Part shown: positions 27,652 to 35,089 of the stretch, one piece after another
Layout of the letters: every line of letters begins with the position of its first letter
Numbering within the stretch: position 1 is the stretch's first letter
DNA from: Candidatus Auribacter fodinae
GTDB lineage: Bacteria > Auribacterota > Auribacteria > Auribacterales > Auribacteraceae
Direction: 5' to 3'
NCBI GenBank assembly: GCA_003599815.1
Contig: QZJZ01000093.1
Span: forward strand, 1 to 41,762
Length of the DNA: 41,762 nt
Notes under the pieces: model-generated
What the model was told of the DNA's origin: nothing
Database searches by the model: none
The model's input: the letters and a program-made list of their open reading frames with translations, nothing else
Program-made: the position numbers and the translations under genes

Positions 27652-28854
27652 TTAATTCCGATCATGTTTTTTTGTATTCATTAAGAACGGAATTCCAATG
27701 AACGCAAATAATAATATAACCGATGGTTCAGGGACAGCTTCAGGCGAATTCAGAATACCCCAACCATTGTCGTATCTTACCAAATAATTTTGTCCATCAG
27801 TTGCGGTGACAATTATTGAACCATTTGATATTTTGAATTCATCACCTAAAAACATTCCGTTACTATCAAAAAATTGCCCATATATGCCCGACTGAGAGAA
27901 GCCATTACTCAGCCATGTGACAAGGAAATTATCCCCATTAGATACAACATACGGCTCACCTTGAATCCCATCCGTATAAGTATTAATTTGTATTTCATCA
28001 CCTACTAAATCGCCATTTCTACTAATTAACTGCCCGAATACGCCAAGATCATTTCCATCTTGATCTTGGCTCATCCATACAACAAAATAATTTTCATCAT
28101 TAGAAGCAACGCACGAATTTAATTGTGATTCTATTGTATATGTATTGATTTGAAGCTCTGAACCTATTAGAGCACCATCACCTGAGACAATTTGACCAAA
28201 TATACCATGACGGTCACCATCTTGACCTGAGCCCGTATGCCACCCACTTTCCCATGTTATGAGAAAATTATCGGAGTTTGGTGTAACAGATGGATTTCGT
28301 TGGTCATATTGTGTATATGTATTAATCTGAAATTCACTACCAATTTTCGTACCTTCAGCACTAATCCTTTGTCCGTATATTCCTGTGTAATTTCCGTCTT
28401 GACCATCCCATACTGTTAAGTAATTTGAACCATTATACCCTACAGAGGGATCACTTGCGGTATATGCATTGATTCTGAATTCTGAACCGACTTTCGAACC
28501 ATTACTACTTATAAATTGTCCATAAATACCCGAAGCATATCCGTCTTGATAAGCACTTTGCCAAGTAACTAGAAAATTTGTATTATCAGATGCAACCGAT
28601 GGCTTAGATTGCTCGTTAAGTGTATAGGTATTTATTGTAAAAGAAGATCCAATTGCTGATCCAGTATTAGATTTTAGTTGCCCCGAAACACCTTTTTCAT
28701 TGCCATCTCCATCCTCAAATACAAAAAGATAGTCATTCCCATTTCTTGTAATATCAGAAATGCTAACAGTGCAATTAGCTTTTTGAGTAAAAAGCATTGT
28801 AATAGATAGTAAAAAAAAGAAAAACATTAGACTTTTAGCTTCGAAAATTTTCAT
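27652..28854 (-). CDS. PEP-CTERM protein with six tandem beta-propeller-like repeats
   Basis: Secreted protein of 400 residues. The signal peptide covers about 1-28 (MKIFEAKSLMFFFFLLSITM, ending near KANC). From about residue 50 to 345 there are six repeats of 50-60 residues with the consensus GIYGQxISxxGxxxGSEFxINTYT, then NYLVTWxSxxQDG. This pattern resembles blade-like repeats of secreted beta-propeller proteins. The C-terminus VPEPSVILLFAFIGIPFLM plus NTKKHDRN is a PEP-CTERM signal. The gene is more AT-rich than the purine and hydrogenase genes and is framed by inverted and direct repeats, which suggests acquisition. AGGTGATC lies before the ATG. Function is unknown; adhesion or surface binding would fit. 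Confidence 0.8.
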   Translation of the reverse strand: MKIFEAKSLMFFFFLLSITMLFTQKANCTVSISDITRNGNDYLFVFEDGDGNEKGVSGQLKSNTGSAIGSSFTINTYTLNEQSKPSVASDNTNFLVTWQSAYQDGYASGIYGQFISSNGSKVGSEFRINAYTASDPSVGYNGSNYLTVWDGQDGNYTGIYGQRISAEGTKIGSEFQINTYTQYDQRNPSVTPNSDNFLITWESGWHTGSGQDGDRHGIFGQIVSGDGALIGSELQINTYTIESQLNSCVASNDENYFVVWMSQDQDGNDLGVFGQLISRNGDLVGDEIQINTYTDGIQGEPYVVSNGDNFLVTWLSNGFSQSGIYGQFFDSNGMFLGDEFKISNGSIIVTATDGQNYLVRYDNGWGILNSPEAVPEPSVILLFAFIGIPFLMNTKKHDRN

Positions 28855-28946
28855 AAGATCACCTCATCAGAATGATAATGACATTTAATTTAATTACAAA
28901 AATAACATATCATGATTAAAAGGTAAATAAAATAAATATTTAGACC

Positions 28947-28967
28947 GGAATTAAGGGGAGAATTAAG
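28947..28967. repeat. Right arm of imperfect inverted repeat
   Basis: GGAATTAAGGGGAGAATTAAG is the reverse complement of the left arm at 27615-27637 apart from a three-base indel. It lies about 90 bases upstream of the start codon of the PEP-CTERM gene. Its outer end overlaps the right direct repeat. Confidence 0.45.
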
Positions 28968-28974
28968 TGATGTG
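28961..28974. repeat. Right copy of the 14-base direct repeat
   Basis: AATTAAGTGATGTG, one mismatch to the copy at 27597-27610. It overlaps the outer seven bases of the right inverted-repeat arm. Confidence 0.4.
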
Positions 28975-29010
28975 AGGTCATCCCGGGGATAGAGAAATTT
29001 TCACAAAAAT

Positions 29011-29039
29011 TTGATATTTATGAAAGAACGTGTTATAAT
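29011..29039 (+). promoter_or_regulatory. Predicted sigma70-like promoter of the LamG-like gene
   Basis: TTGATA at 29011-29016, a 17-base spacer and a perfect TATAAT at 29034-29039. The predicted start point is about 38 bases before ATG 29084. It is one of the best promoter matches in the window. Confidence 0.65.
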
Positions 29040-29083
29040 TAAATTGTTATAGTTAAATAATAACTGTTGGAAATATTTACCCT

Positions 29084-29893
29084 ATGAAAAGATGTCTCAT
29101 TTTCATTTTCTTAATCCTATGTAGTAAAATTTATGCCAGTCAAGTGACCGATGGACTTATTGCGTATTACCAGTTTAACGGTGACGCCTCAAGCAGCATA
29201 CAAGATTCTTATGGAAATAATGACGGTTCATTTATCGGAAGTCCAACTAATCCCTATACGGAAGATAATTTTAAAGAATCGCTTCTTCTGAACGGGACAA
29301 ACCAATATTTTAGGGTAGAAGATAACTTGAATCTGGATTTTTCTACCGCTTTGACAATTATATGCTGGGTAAAACCAACAACTTTATCCAGTGGCAGAGC
29401 GTTTGTTTCAAAATGGACTTCGGGAGATGGACAAAACCGTAATTATGGGATTTCTGATTACAATGGCGCTGTTAGCGCAGACATAAACACAAATATAAAC
29501 GGTGTCAATACTCTTTATTTAAACTCTGCATTAGCCGCAAACATTTGGCAACAAGTTGCTATGACATATGATGCGGCTTCACAAACACTAACCGCATACC
29601 TGAATAATTCTGCCTATTCGTTTTCTACATCATCAACAGTACAAGGGTCGCTTTATAATGGAAATTCACCTCTATTAGTTGGAGCCCTACTTCCAGCCGG
29701 ATGGTACTATAGCGGTTATATAGATGAAGTAAAACTATTTAATCGCGCTTTAAGTTCACCTGAAATTTTACAGGAATACGATTACGTTGTTAATGAATTA
29801 GGTACGGTTTCCAATCAAGTTCCTGAACCATTGACATTATCTCTCTTGGTCTCTGCCTGTTGCGGAATTTTTCTTAGAAAACTATCATCATAA
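29084..29893 (+). CDS. LamG-like surface protein with PEP-CTERM signal
   Basis: Secreted protein of 269 residues with signal MKRCLIFIFLILCSKIYA. The body (about 22-235) follows the LamG/concanavalin-like pattern: GLIAYYQFNGDASSSIQDSY, LNLDFSTALTIICWVKP, ANIWQQVAMTYDAASQTLTA and YSGYIDEVKLFNRALSSPEI. It shares this plan with the protein at 3707-4519. The C-terminus VPEPLTLSLLVSACCGIFLRK ending LSS is a PEP-CTERM signal. It is convergent with the hydrogenase operon, with a hairpin between them, and like its neighbour is AT-rich. The ligand is unknown. Confidence 0.8.
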   Translation: MKRCLIFIFLILCSKIYASQVTDGLIAYYQFNGDASSSIQDSYGNNDGSFIGSPTNPYTEDNFKESLLLNGTNQYFRVEDNLNLDFSTALTIICWVKPTTLSSGRAFVSKWTSGDGQNRNYGISDYNGAVSADINTNINGVNTLYLNSALAANIWQQVAMTYDAASQTLTAYLNNSAYSFSTSSTVQGSLYNGNSPLLVGALLPAGWYYSGYIDEVKLFNRALSSPEILQEYDYVVNELGTVSNQVPEPLTLSLLVSACCGIFLRKLSS

Positions 29894-29930
29894 GATTATT
29901 TTTAAACTGCATTGTTTATTAGATGAAAAC

Positions 29931-29967
29931 GATAAAAAGAGATAGCTCAATGTATCCCCTTTTTATC
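29931..29967. terminator. Bidirectional terminator-like hairpin between convergent genes
   Basis: GATAAAAAG plus GATA (29931-29944) pairs with TATC plus CTTTTTATC (29953-29967), with a small internal bulge and an eight-base loop. The A-rich left arm and T-rich right arm would serve transcripts from both sides. It sits between the LamG-like gene (plus) and the hydrogenase gene (minus), six bases from the stop of the latter. Confidence 0.6.
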
Positions 29968-29972
29968 TAAAC

Positions 29973-31400
29973 TTATTTCTGCCCGGTCATCTTTTTGACT
30001 TTAGCGGCGGCGACTTTCGGATTACTGATAACCCCAGGCCCGGCAACACACCCGCCTTCACAACACATAACTTCAATAAAATTGCCCGGCGCTTTCCCTT
30101 TAGCGGCCGCCTGCAACACCTTCAGAGACTGACAGGTTAATCCATCAACCACAAACGGTTTGAATTCCATGTCAGGGCTGATTGTCTGCCTGATAGCGTC
30201 TGTCACCCCGCCGACAACCGGAAAACCACGCCCTATATTCTGAGCAGGCTCGGATATCGGCTCAGCCGCGCAATTATTGACATCAATACCCTTTGCGACC
30301 AGTAGTGATCCCAGTTCCTCTATCGTTAAAACATAATCAACCGATGTGTTGTTCATCGCTTCATGGCGTTTCGCTATACACGGGCCGATGAACACAGTAA
30401 CCGCTTCCGGATTCCGCTCACGTATCATATCCGCAGTGTAGTACATCGGTGTCTGAGTGGTGGATACGTATTTCTGCATATCAGGAATATGTTTTTTGAC
30501 TGCCTCGGTATACGCCGGACAGCATGAAGTAGTCATAAAAGGCTGATTTTCATGCATTTTTTCCGCAAACTCATGCGCTTCATTCGCCGCGGTGATATCC
30601 GCACCAAGCGCGACTTCAGCCACAGACGAAAAACCAAGCTCTTTAATCGCCTGAATAATCCGTTCGTAGTCTGTCGGAAACTGCCCGATAATCGCAGGGG
30701 CAACCATGGCAATAACCTGTTTATCACCGCTTAACTGTTTGAGAACATCAATTATCTGAGACCGTTCCATGATCGCGCCAAACGGGCATTCGCGACTGCA
30801 TTTTCCGCAATAGATGCATTTATCGTAATCAATCTGTTCCCTGCCGTATTCATCTTTTGAGATAGCATTGACCGGACAGGCTTCCTCGCACGGCACAGGC
30901 ATATAGATGATAGCATGATACGGGCACGCCTTTTTGCATAACCCGCAGTTGACGCATTTCTGATTATCAATGCGCGCGTGTCCGTTTTCCATGGAAATAG
31001 CTTTGCGTGGGCAGTTTATCATACAGGGTCGAGCAACACATCCCTGACAGGCATTTGTTACGAAATAGTTCACTTTTACGCACGAACTGCATCCTTCATC
31101 AAGGACAGTCAGTACAGGAGGATCGATTTCCGTTCTCTCAAGAGCTTCACGGGCGTATTCGGACAATGGTTTCAGTTCGTCGGCTTCGTCCTCTACCCGA
31201 TGTCCGAGAATAGCAATGCACCGGTATTTGATCATTGCGCGGTCTTTGTGTATACAGCATCGTATTCTGCCCGACCGTTTGGGAAACATCTCTATTGGTA
31301 TGCGATTGATTTCTTCGCACAAAGTACCTTTAAAGTACAACTGGGCGATTTTTACCATCAATTCGCGCCGTATCATAGTGGCTTTATTATCGTACATCAT
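29973..31400 (-). CDS. Monomeric [FeFe] hydrogenase, group B-like
   Basis: Iron-only hydrogenase of 475 residues; the electron partner is probably ferredoxin. The H-cluster motifs are complete: L1 TSCCPAY (Cys293 proton relay, Cys294 ligand), L2 GPCIAKRHE (Cys341, Lys344, Glu347) and L3 EVMCCEGGCVAGPG (Cys447, Cys451). The N-terminal part (about 100-205) holds several Cys clusters, including CVNCGLCKKACP and CIYCGKCSRECP, consistent with multiple [4Fe-4S] clusters. TSCCPAY with GPCxAK and CEGGC is the pattern of group B rather than group A enzymes. SD-like GAGAAAGGT precedes ATG 31400 (ATG 31397 is also possible). It is the last gene of a five-gene operon with a sensory hydrogenase. The maturases HydE, HydF and HydG are not in the window. 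Confidence 0.9.
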   Translation of the reverse strand: MMYDNKATMIRRELMVKIAQLYFKGTLCEEINRIPIEMFPKRSGRIRCCIHKDRAMIKYRCIAILGHRVEDEADELKPLSEYAREALERTEIDPPVLTVLDEGCSSCVKVNYFVTNACQGCVARPCMINCPRKAISMENGHARIDNQKCVNCGLCKKACPYHAIIYMPVPCEEACPVNAISKDEYGREQIDYDKCIYCGKCSRECPFGAIMERSQIIDVLKQLSGDKQVIAMVAPAIIGQFPTDYERIIQAIKELGFSSVAEVALGADITAANEAHEFAEKMHENQPFMTTSCCPAYTEAVKKHIPDMQKYVSTTQTPMYYTADMIRERNPEAVTVFIGPCIAKRHEAMNNTSVDYVLTIEELGSLLVAKGIDVNNCAAEPISEPAQNIGRGFPVVGGVTDAIRQTISPDMEFKPFVVDGLTCQSLKVLQAAAKGKAPGNFIEVMCCEGGCVAGPGVISNPKVAAAKVKKMTGQK

Positions 31401-31415
31401 CGAGCAGTACCTTTC

Positions 31416-31676
31416 TCAATCAATATGTGCCTGTTTTTTTATTTCATCGAGGACAAGCCCAACGGTAGCGCTGTCAATAATCACGCCATTAACTATCGCA
31501 AACGGCGGTGCGCCTTTTTCCTTTGACTTGCAATATTCCAGACAGGGTGACCCTTCAATGCTGACTATCTCATGTAACTGTTCAGGGATATAATCTTCAA
31601 GTGTCAGTAAGTTTGCTCCACCCATTACATAACATGCAGTACCGGTACAGATTCTGACGGTTATCCGTGTATCCAT
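31416..31676 (-). CDS. Thioredoxin-like [2Fe-2S] ferredoxin (NuoE/HndA-like domain)
   Basis: Small protein of 86 residues with cysteines at 10, 15, 45 and 49 (ICTGTAC and SPCLEYC). This is the C-x4-C plus C-x3-C layout of the [2Fe-2S] thioredoxin-like domain found in NuoE and HndA. It lies 15 bases before the hydrogenase gene and likely passes electrons to or from it. A second copy of the same type (34613-34861) opens the operon. The domain is present alone, without the N-terminal helical part of NuoE. Confidence 0.85.
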   Translation of the reverse strand: MDTRITVRICTGTACYVMGGANLLTLEDYIPEQLHEIVSIEGSPCLEYCKSKEKGAPPFAIVNGVIIDSATVGLVLDEIKKQAHID

Positions 31677-31690
31677 TTGTATCCCCTTTT

Positions 31691-32896
31691 TTAAATAAAC
31701 TGCAGTTTTGTTTCCTTTAAATGTTTATCTTCAAGCAATTTCATTATTTTTTTGACGACATTGCGCCGGATTTCCAGTTCAACCGGCATGTTCGGATCCT
31801 GATGTACCTCATTTATTTTCGTTCCAACCACAAAATGGATGATGTCATTGTTCAGCATCATGTTTACGATTTTATCAGCGCCGGTAGATATTTTTGTATC
31901 CGTAACCAACGAATTTTCCAGCAATTCAGCCACTTTGCCGAGTGTAATGATCCCTTCGGTGACCAGATCAATGCCTTTCATATCAGATGTTGGAGGAATA
32001 TCCGGGTGAAGGTCGCGTATATTGACGGTGACAGACCGTTTTAGTTCCCGCGACACAATATTAGCGGTAGTTCCTCCGCAAATGATCTTGTTTCCCTCGA
32101 ACGACTCAACCATGTTAGCAAGAACAGAGTCTCTTTCCTTATCAATAGGCGGCCCGGTGACGACCAGAAGGCGACGGGGTTTGCGATAAAATATCACTCC
32201 GCAGGTAGTGTCATCCTTACATTTATACGAATCGTTCTGCATAGCTTTATTGACTATACGTTTTGCAAGGTCACGGGCGGATATGCCGCTGTTTTCTGAA
32301 ATAATGTTGAGTACATACTTTTCGACCTCTTTCTCTCCCCAGCCTAAAGGATATGACGGAGTCCCCATACCCGATTGTGATACCCCATCTGAACAGAGTA
32401 TGATACGGTCACCTTTTTGCGCCTTGAAAGAAGCATACTTAAGAATAGTATCCCGATATTGCTTTCTATCTATTTTCACCGGAGATTTTTCGATTTTCAC
32501 AGGCATTCCGTTACGTATCAGAATAAATCCGGGGTTATCATACTCAATAATGCGTGTATTGCCTTCGCTGTCGATGTCTACAATGCTGAACGTGGAATAA
32601 CTGATCTTCCTCTGGCGGCACACAGGCAGTGTCCGCATGATAATTTCCGCCGTTTCTTTGACTCCGATATAATTGGATACAAACGTGCTTGCCATGGTGG
32701 ATGTCAAAGTCGCAAGCACACTCGCTTTTATACCACTGCCAAGACCGTCGGACAGAACGGATATAATGCGGTTCTCCTCTTTGATCTTGTGCGACAAAAA
32801 GACATCACCGCCAACCATCTGGTTATGCTTGAACCCCTGATAATAATCAACTTCCAGAAAATAGTCTTCAGTCATTTTTTGTGTCCGTGCCGTCAT
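31691..32896 (-). CDS. SpoIIE-type PP2C serine/threonine phosphatase
   Basis: Protein of 401 residues. Residues about 20-225 match the SpoIIE/RsbU PPM phosphatase fold: QMVGGDVFLSHKI with the metal Asp, ISVLSDGLGSGIKAS, SIVDIDSEG, and ILCSDGVSQSGMG near 165-180. The C-terminal part (about 240-390) is conserved in length but I do not recognise a domain. It overlaps the 3' end of the sensory hydrogenase gene by 29 bases; ATG 32875 is an alternative start overlapping by eight bases, and neither has a strong ribosome site. Co-location with a PAS-bearing hydrogenase suggests that H2 or redox state controls dephosphorylation of some partner protein. Confidence 0.85.
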   Translation of the reverse strand: MTARTQKMTEDYFLEVDYYQGFKHNQMVGGDVFLSHKIKEENRIISVLSDGLGSGIKASVLATLTSTMASTFVSNYIGVKETAEIIMRTLPVCRQRKISYSTFSIVDIDSEGNTRIIEYDNPGFILIRNGMPVKIEKSPVKIDRKQYRDTILKYASFKAQKGDRIILCSDGVSQSGMGTPSYPLGWGEKEVEKYVLNIISENSGISARDLAKRIVNKAMQNDSYKCKDDTTCGVIFYRKPRRLLVVTGPPIDKERDSVLANMVESFEGNKIICGGTTANIVSRELKRSVTVNIRDLHPDIPPTSDMKGIDLVTEGIITLGKVAELLENSLVTDTKISTGADKIVNMMLNNDIIHFVVGTKINEVHQDPNMPVELEIRRNVVKKIMKLLEDKHLKETKLQFI

Positions 32897-34607
32897 CAGT
32901 TGGTTTCGTAAAAAAAGAATCGGTAATGGAGTTCAGTATCACTTCCGTTTCAGCGGCATTTTCACCGAGGAGATACGCTATTTTTTGAACTGTCTGAAGA
33001 TTTTTCCGTATGACTTGCCGTGTTTTGTTGACCACTTGCTGTTTGCGAACGGAAGGCTCCGTAATATCCTGAAAAATACCGCCTATGATACGGTGTTTAT
33101 CGACAGTAACAATAGAAGCGTTCAATACCGCATTCTTGGTATTAACATTTCGGTTCACAATATCTTCACCGGTTTCAAGAACGTGCTGAAACAAGTTGGT
33201 AAACGGCAAAATTCTATCGAGCGGCATCCCTTCAAGCCCGGGAGCGGCATCATAGATCATTTCAATTTCAGTACCGAACAGCCGGGCAAAATTACGGTTG
33301 CATTCGATGATTTTGAGGCTATCGTTCACGATAACAACTCCCGACGGCATAGACTTGATAAGCGCATTTGCCTTATTTTGAGCGAGTTTTCTCATGTACG
33401 AAACGCACATTGTGTGTTCCGCTTTACCGTCTAGAAGAGCCCTCGCGAAATCACGGCATGAATCATAACCACAACCACCGCAGTTCAATTCGTCTTTAAC
33501 CGAATATTTACCGATGGTTTTCAATATTGCCCGCATCTCCGATTCATCAAATTCCTTTTGAACAATCGGCTGAGATTTTATCTTATCTGTAATGTCAACA
33601 GTTGGTTTACGCGGTATTTCCTTATCTGGATACGCGGCATTATCTATGACGCTCAGACGTTTCATCGCGGTAGCGGTTTTACTGCACGCTTTCGGCCCGT
33701 TCACACAACCACCTTCGCACGACAAGAGTTCCAGAAATATATTTTTGGGCACATTCATTTTTTCAATATCCTGCAAGGCATTCTCGATATTCCCTATTCC
33801 GGAAAACACCATAAAACACGCATCATTAACGGAACAATTCGCTTTTATACCTGCAACCATGCCTCCATCAATGGGATACAATGCGCCTTCCAACGCCTGT
33901 TCAGGGATAAAACCCTCATTTATATCTTCTGGAAGGAGATTCGGTTTAATACCTGATTCAGCAATCCATGCTCGGAGATCTTCAAAGGTAATCGCTACAT
34001 CAAGGAGTTCCTGATGAGCATCAGACTCACGCTTTTTGGAAATACACGGTCCGATAAAGACAACGCCTATATCATCGCCATACTCCCTTTTTAACAGTTT
34101 GCAGTGCGCAAGCACGGGCGACAGAAGATTCGTGATATAATACGACTGCAAAGGTTTATATTTGGATAAATATTCCACTACAGTCGGGCACGCCGATGAT
34201 ATGAAGATTCGCCCCTTGTTGCTTTTTACCAATTCTGCTGAACTGGCGGAAACTTCCTGAGCGCCCAGCGCTGTTTCAGATACGCCGAAAAAACCGAGTT
34301 TTTTTATAACATAAATAATTTGAGCGCTACTATATTCATTAAATTCACTAATGTATGACGGAGCAAGAGATACAATAACACGCTCTTTTAATTTCAGTAA
34401 CTGCTTTACTCTGCCAAGATCATTACGCACGCGTTTCGCGCCGCTCGGGCATATTTCTACACAATGCCCGCAGTAAATACATTGCTCCTTGATGACCTCC
34501 GCATGACCGTTCTCTATTTTGATCGCTTTAACAGGACATTCACGAACGCATTTATAACAATCCTGACATTCTGTTTTTTCAGTAAAGATCGGATTTAAAA
34601 TATCCAT
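32868..34607 (-). CDS. Sensory [FeFe] hydrogenase, group C-like, with PAS domain
   Basis: Protein of 579 residues. Two [4Fe-4S] ferredoxin motifs lie at the start (Cys14/17/20/24 and Cys43/46/49/53). The H-cluster domain is about 75-310 with L1 SSACP (Ala139, Cys140), L2 GPCISKKRE (Cys188) and L3 ELLSCEGGCVNGP (Cys297, Cys301). Ala replaces the proton-relay Cys of L1, which fits low turnover and a sensing role. Next is a four-Cys Fe-S domain (Cys376, 379, 384, 401; RnfB/PF04060-like), then a PAS domain (about 409-520) and a C-terminal helix. There is no kinase or phosphatase domain in the protein itself; the output is likely the overlapping phosphatase gene. Called HydS-like by analogy with Ruminococcus and Thermoanaerobacterium loci. 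Confidence 0.88.
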   Translation of the reverse strand: MDILNPIFTEKTECQDCYKCVRECPVKAIKIENGHAEVIKEQCIYCGHCVEICPSGAKRVRNDLGRVKQLLKLKERVIVSLAPSYISEFNEYSSAQIIYVIKKLGFFGVSETALGAQEVSASSAELVKSNKGRIFISSACPTVVEYLSKYKPLQSYYITNLLSPVLAHCKLLKREYGDDIGVVFIGPCISKKRESDAHQELLDVAITFEDLRAWIAESGIKPNLLPEDINEGFIPEQALEGALYPIDGGMVAGIKANCSVNDACFMVFSGIGNIENALQDIEKMNVPKNIFLELLSCEGGCVNGPKACSKTATAMKRLSVIDNAAYPDKEIPRKPTVDITDKIKSQPIVQKEFDESEMRAILKTIGKYSVKDELNCGGCGYDSCRDFARALLDGKAEHTMCVSYMRKLAQNKANALIKSMPSGVVIVNDSLKIIECNRNFARLFGTEIEMIYDAAPGLEGMPLDRILPFTNLFQHVLETGEDIVNRNVNTKNAVLNASIVTVDKHRIIGGIFQDITEPSVRKQQVVNKTRQVIRKNLQTVQKIAYLLGENAAETEVILNSITDSFFTKPTDDGTDTKND

Positions 34608-34612
34608 CGCAT

Positions 34613-34861
34613 TTACCTTTTCAGATAATGATTCAGCAAACTGGCAACAGCAACTGGGTCAACCTCATTGTGCATCGTCCCATTAATGCTGATGTTTGGC
34701 CCTTTCGCACATAATCCTTCACAAAGCAAACCCTTAACAATAACCTTATCTGCGAGCCCATGTTCAGAAATATAATTCTGAATGACTTCCAGATTGTTTT
34801 TGTTACCTCTTGAAAAGCAAGAACTTCCCATACAAATTGATATTTCGATTTTTTCGTCCAT
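34613..34861 (-). CDS. Thioredoxin-like [2Fe-2S] ferredoxin, first gene of hydrogenase operon
   Basis: Small protein of 82 residues with cysteines at 10, 15, 47 and 51 (ICMGSSC and LLCEGLCAKGP), the NuoE-like [2Fe-2S] layout. It lies five bases before the sensory hydrogenase gene, so a dedicated electron link to it is likely. The related protein at 31416-31676 sits in the same way before the group B hydrogenase: each hydrogenase has its own small ferredoxin-like partner. Confidence 0.85.
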   Translation of the reverse strand: MDEKIEISICMGSSCFSRGNKNNLEVIQNYISEHGLADKVIVKGLLCEGLCAKGPNISINGTMHNEVDPVAVASLLNHYLKR

Positions 34862-34900
34862 TCACATACTCATCAGTTCAATTATTATCATTTGGCGTTG

Positions 34901-34918
34901 TTATTTCACATATTACAA
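34901..34918 (-). promoter_or_regulatory. Third, weaker TGTGAA-containing site in the hydrogenase leader
   Basis: On the minus strand TTGTAATATGTGAAATAA, one base shorter in the left half than the site at 34956-34973 (TTGTTAATATGTGAA). It would lie between the transcription start and the first gene. It is probably a degenerate operator of the same regulator. Confidence 0.35.
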
Positions 34919-34955
34919 TCGGCACAAAATCATCAGACCAAAGAATTATGTTATT

Positions 34956-34973
34956 TTTTTCACATATTAACAA
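34956..34973 (-). promoter_or_regulatory. Rex-like operator overlapping the -10 of the hydrogenase promoter
   Basis: On the minus strand TTGTTAATATGTGAAAAA. The left half TTGTTAA is perfect to the Rex consensus (TTGTTAA, four bases, TTAACAA) and the right half matches five of seven. It overlaps TATTGT, so binding would block transcription. Rex family regulators release DNA when NADH is high. Confidence 0.5.
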
Positions 34974-34998
34974 TACCACGTTTTATCATGCATGTCAA
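34970..34998 (-). promoter_or_regulatory. Predicted promoter of the hydrogenase operon
   Basis: On the minus strand TTGACA (34998-34993), a spacer of exactly 17 bases, and TATTGT (34975-34970). The predicted start near 34963 leaves about 100 bases of leader before ATG 34861. Operators flank and overlap it. Confidence 0.65.
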
Positions 34999-35003
34999 TA
35001 TTG

Positions 35004-35021
35004 TTGTGAATTATTTCACAT
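35004..35021. promoter_or_regulatory. Palindromic operator, Rex-like (also fits a CRP-type site)
   Basis: TTGTGAATTATTTCACAT matches the Rex consensus TTGTGAA, four bases, TTCACAA at 13 of 14 defined positions. The inner part TGTGA, six bases, TCACA is also a perfect CRP-type site. It lies just upstream of the -35 of the hydrogenase operon and about 70 bases before the CobN-like gene, so it may serve both. The second Rex-like site over the -10 and the redox genes favour Rex. Confidence 0.6.
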
Positions 35022-35089
35022 TTGATTTTAGTTTTATTATATCCCGTTTTCAAGTATTGTAAATCTATATTTATTACAAAGCGGGTTAT

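Noticed and set aside
30978..31526. 182-codon frame on the plus strand
   Set aside because: Antisense to hydrogenase and ferredoxin-like genes with clear Cys motifs; no support of its own.
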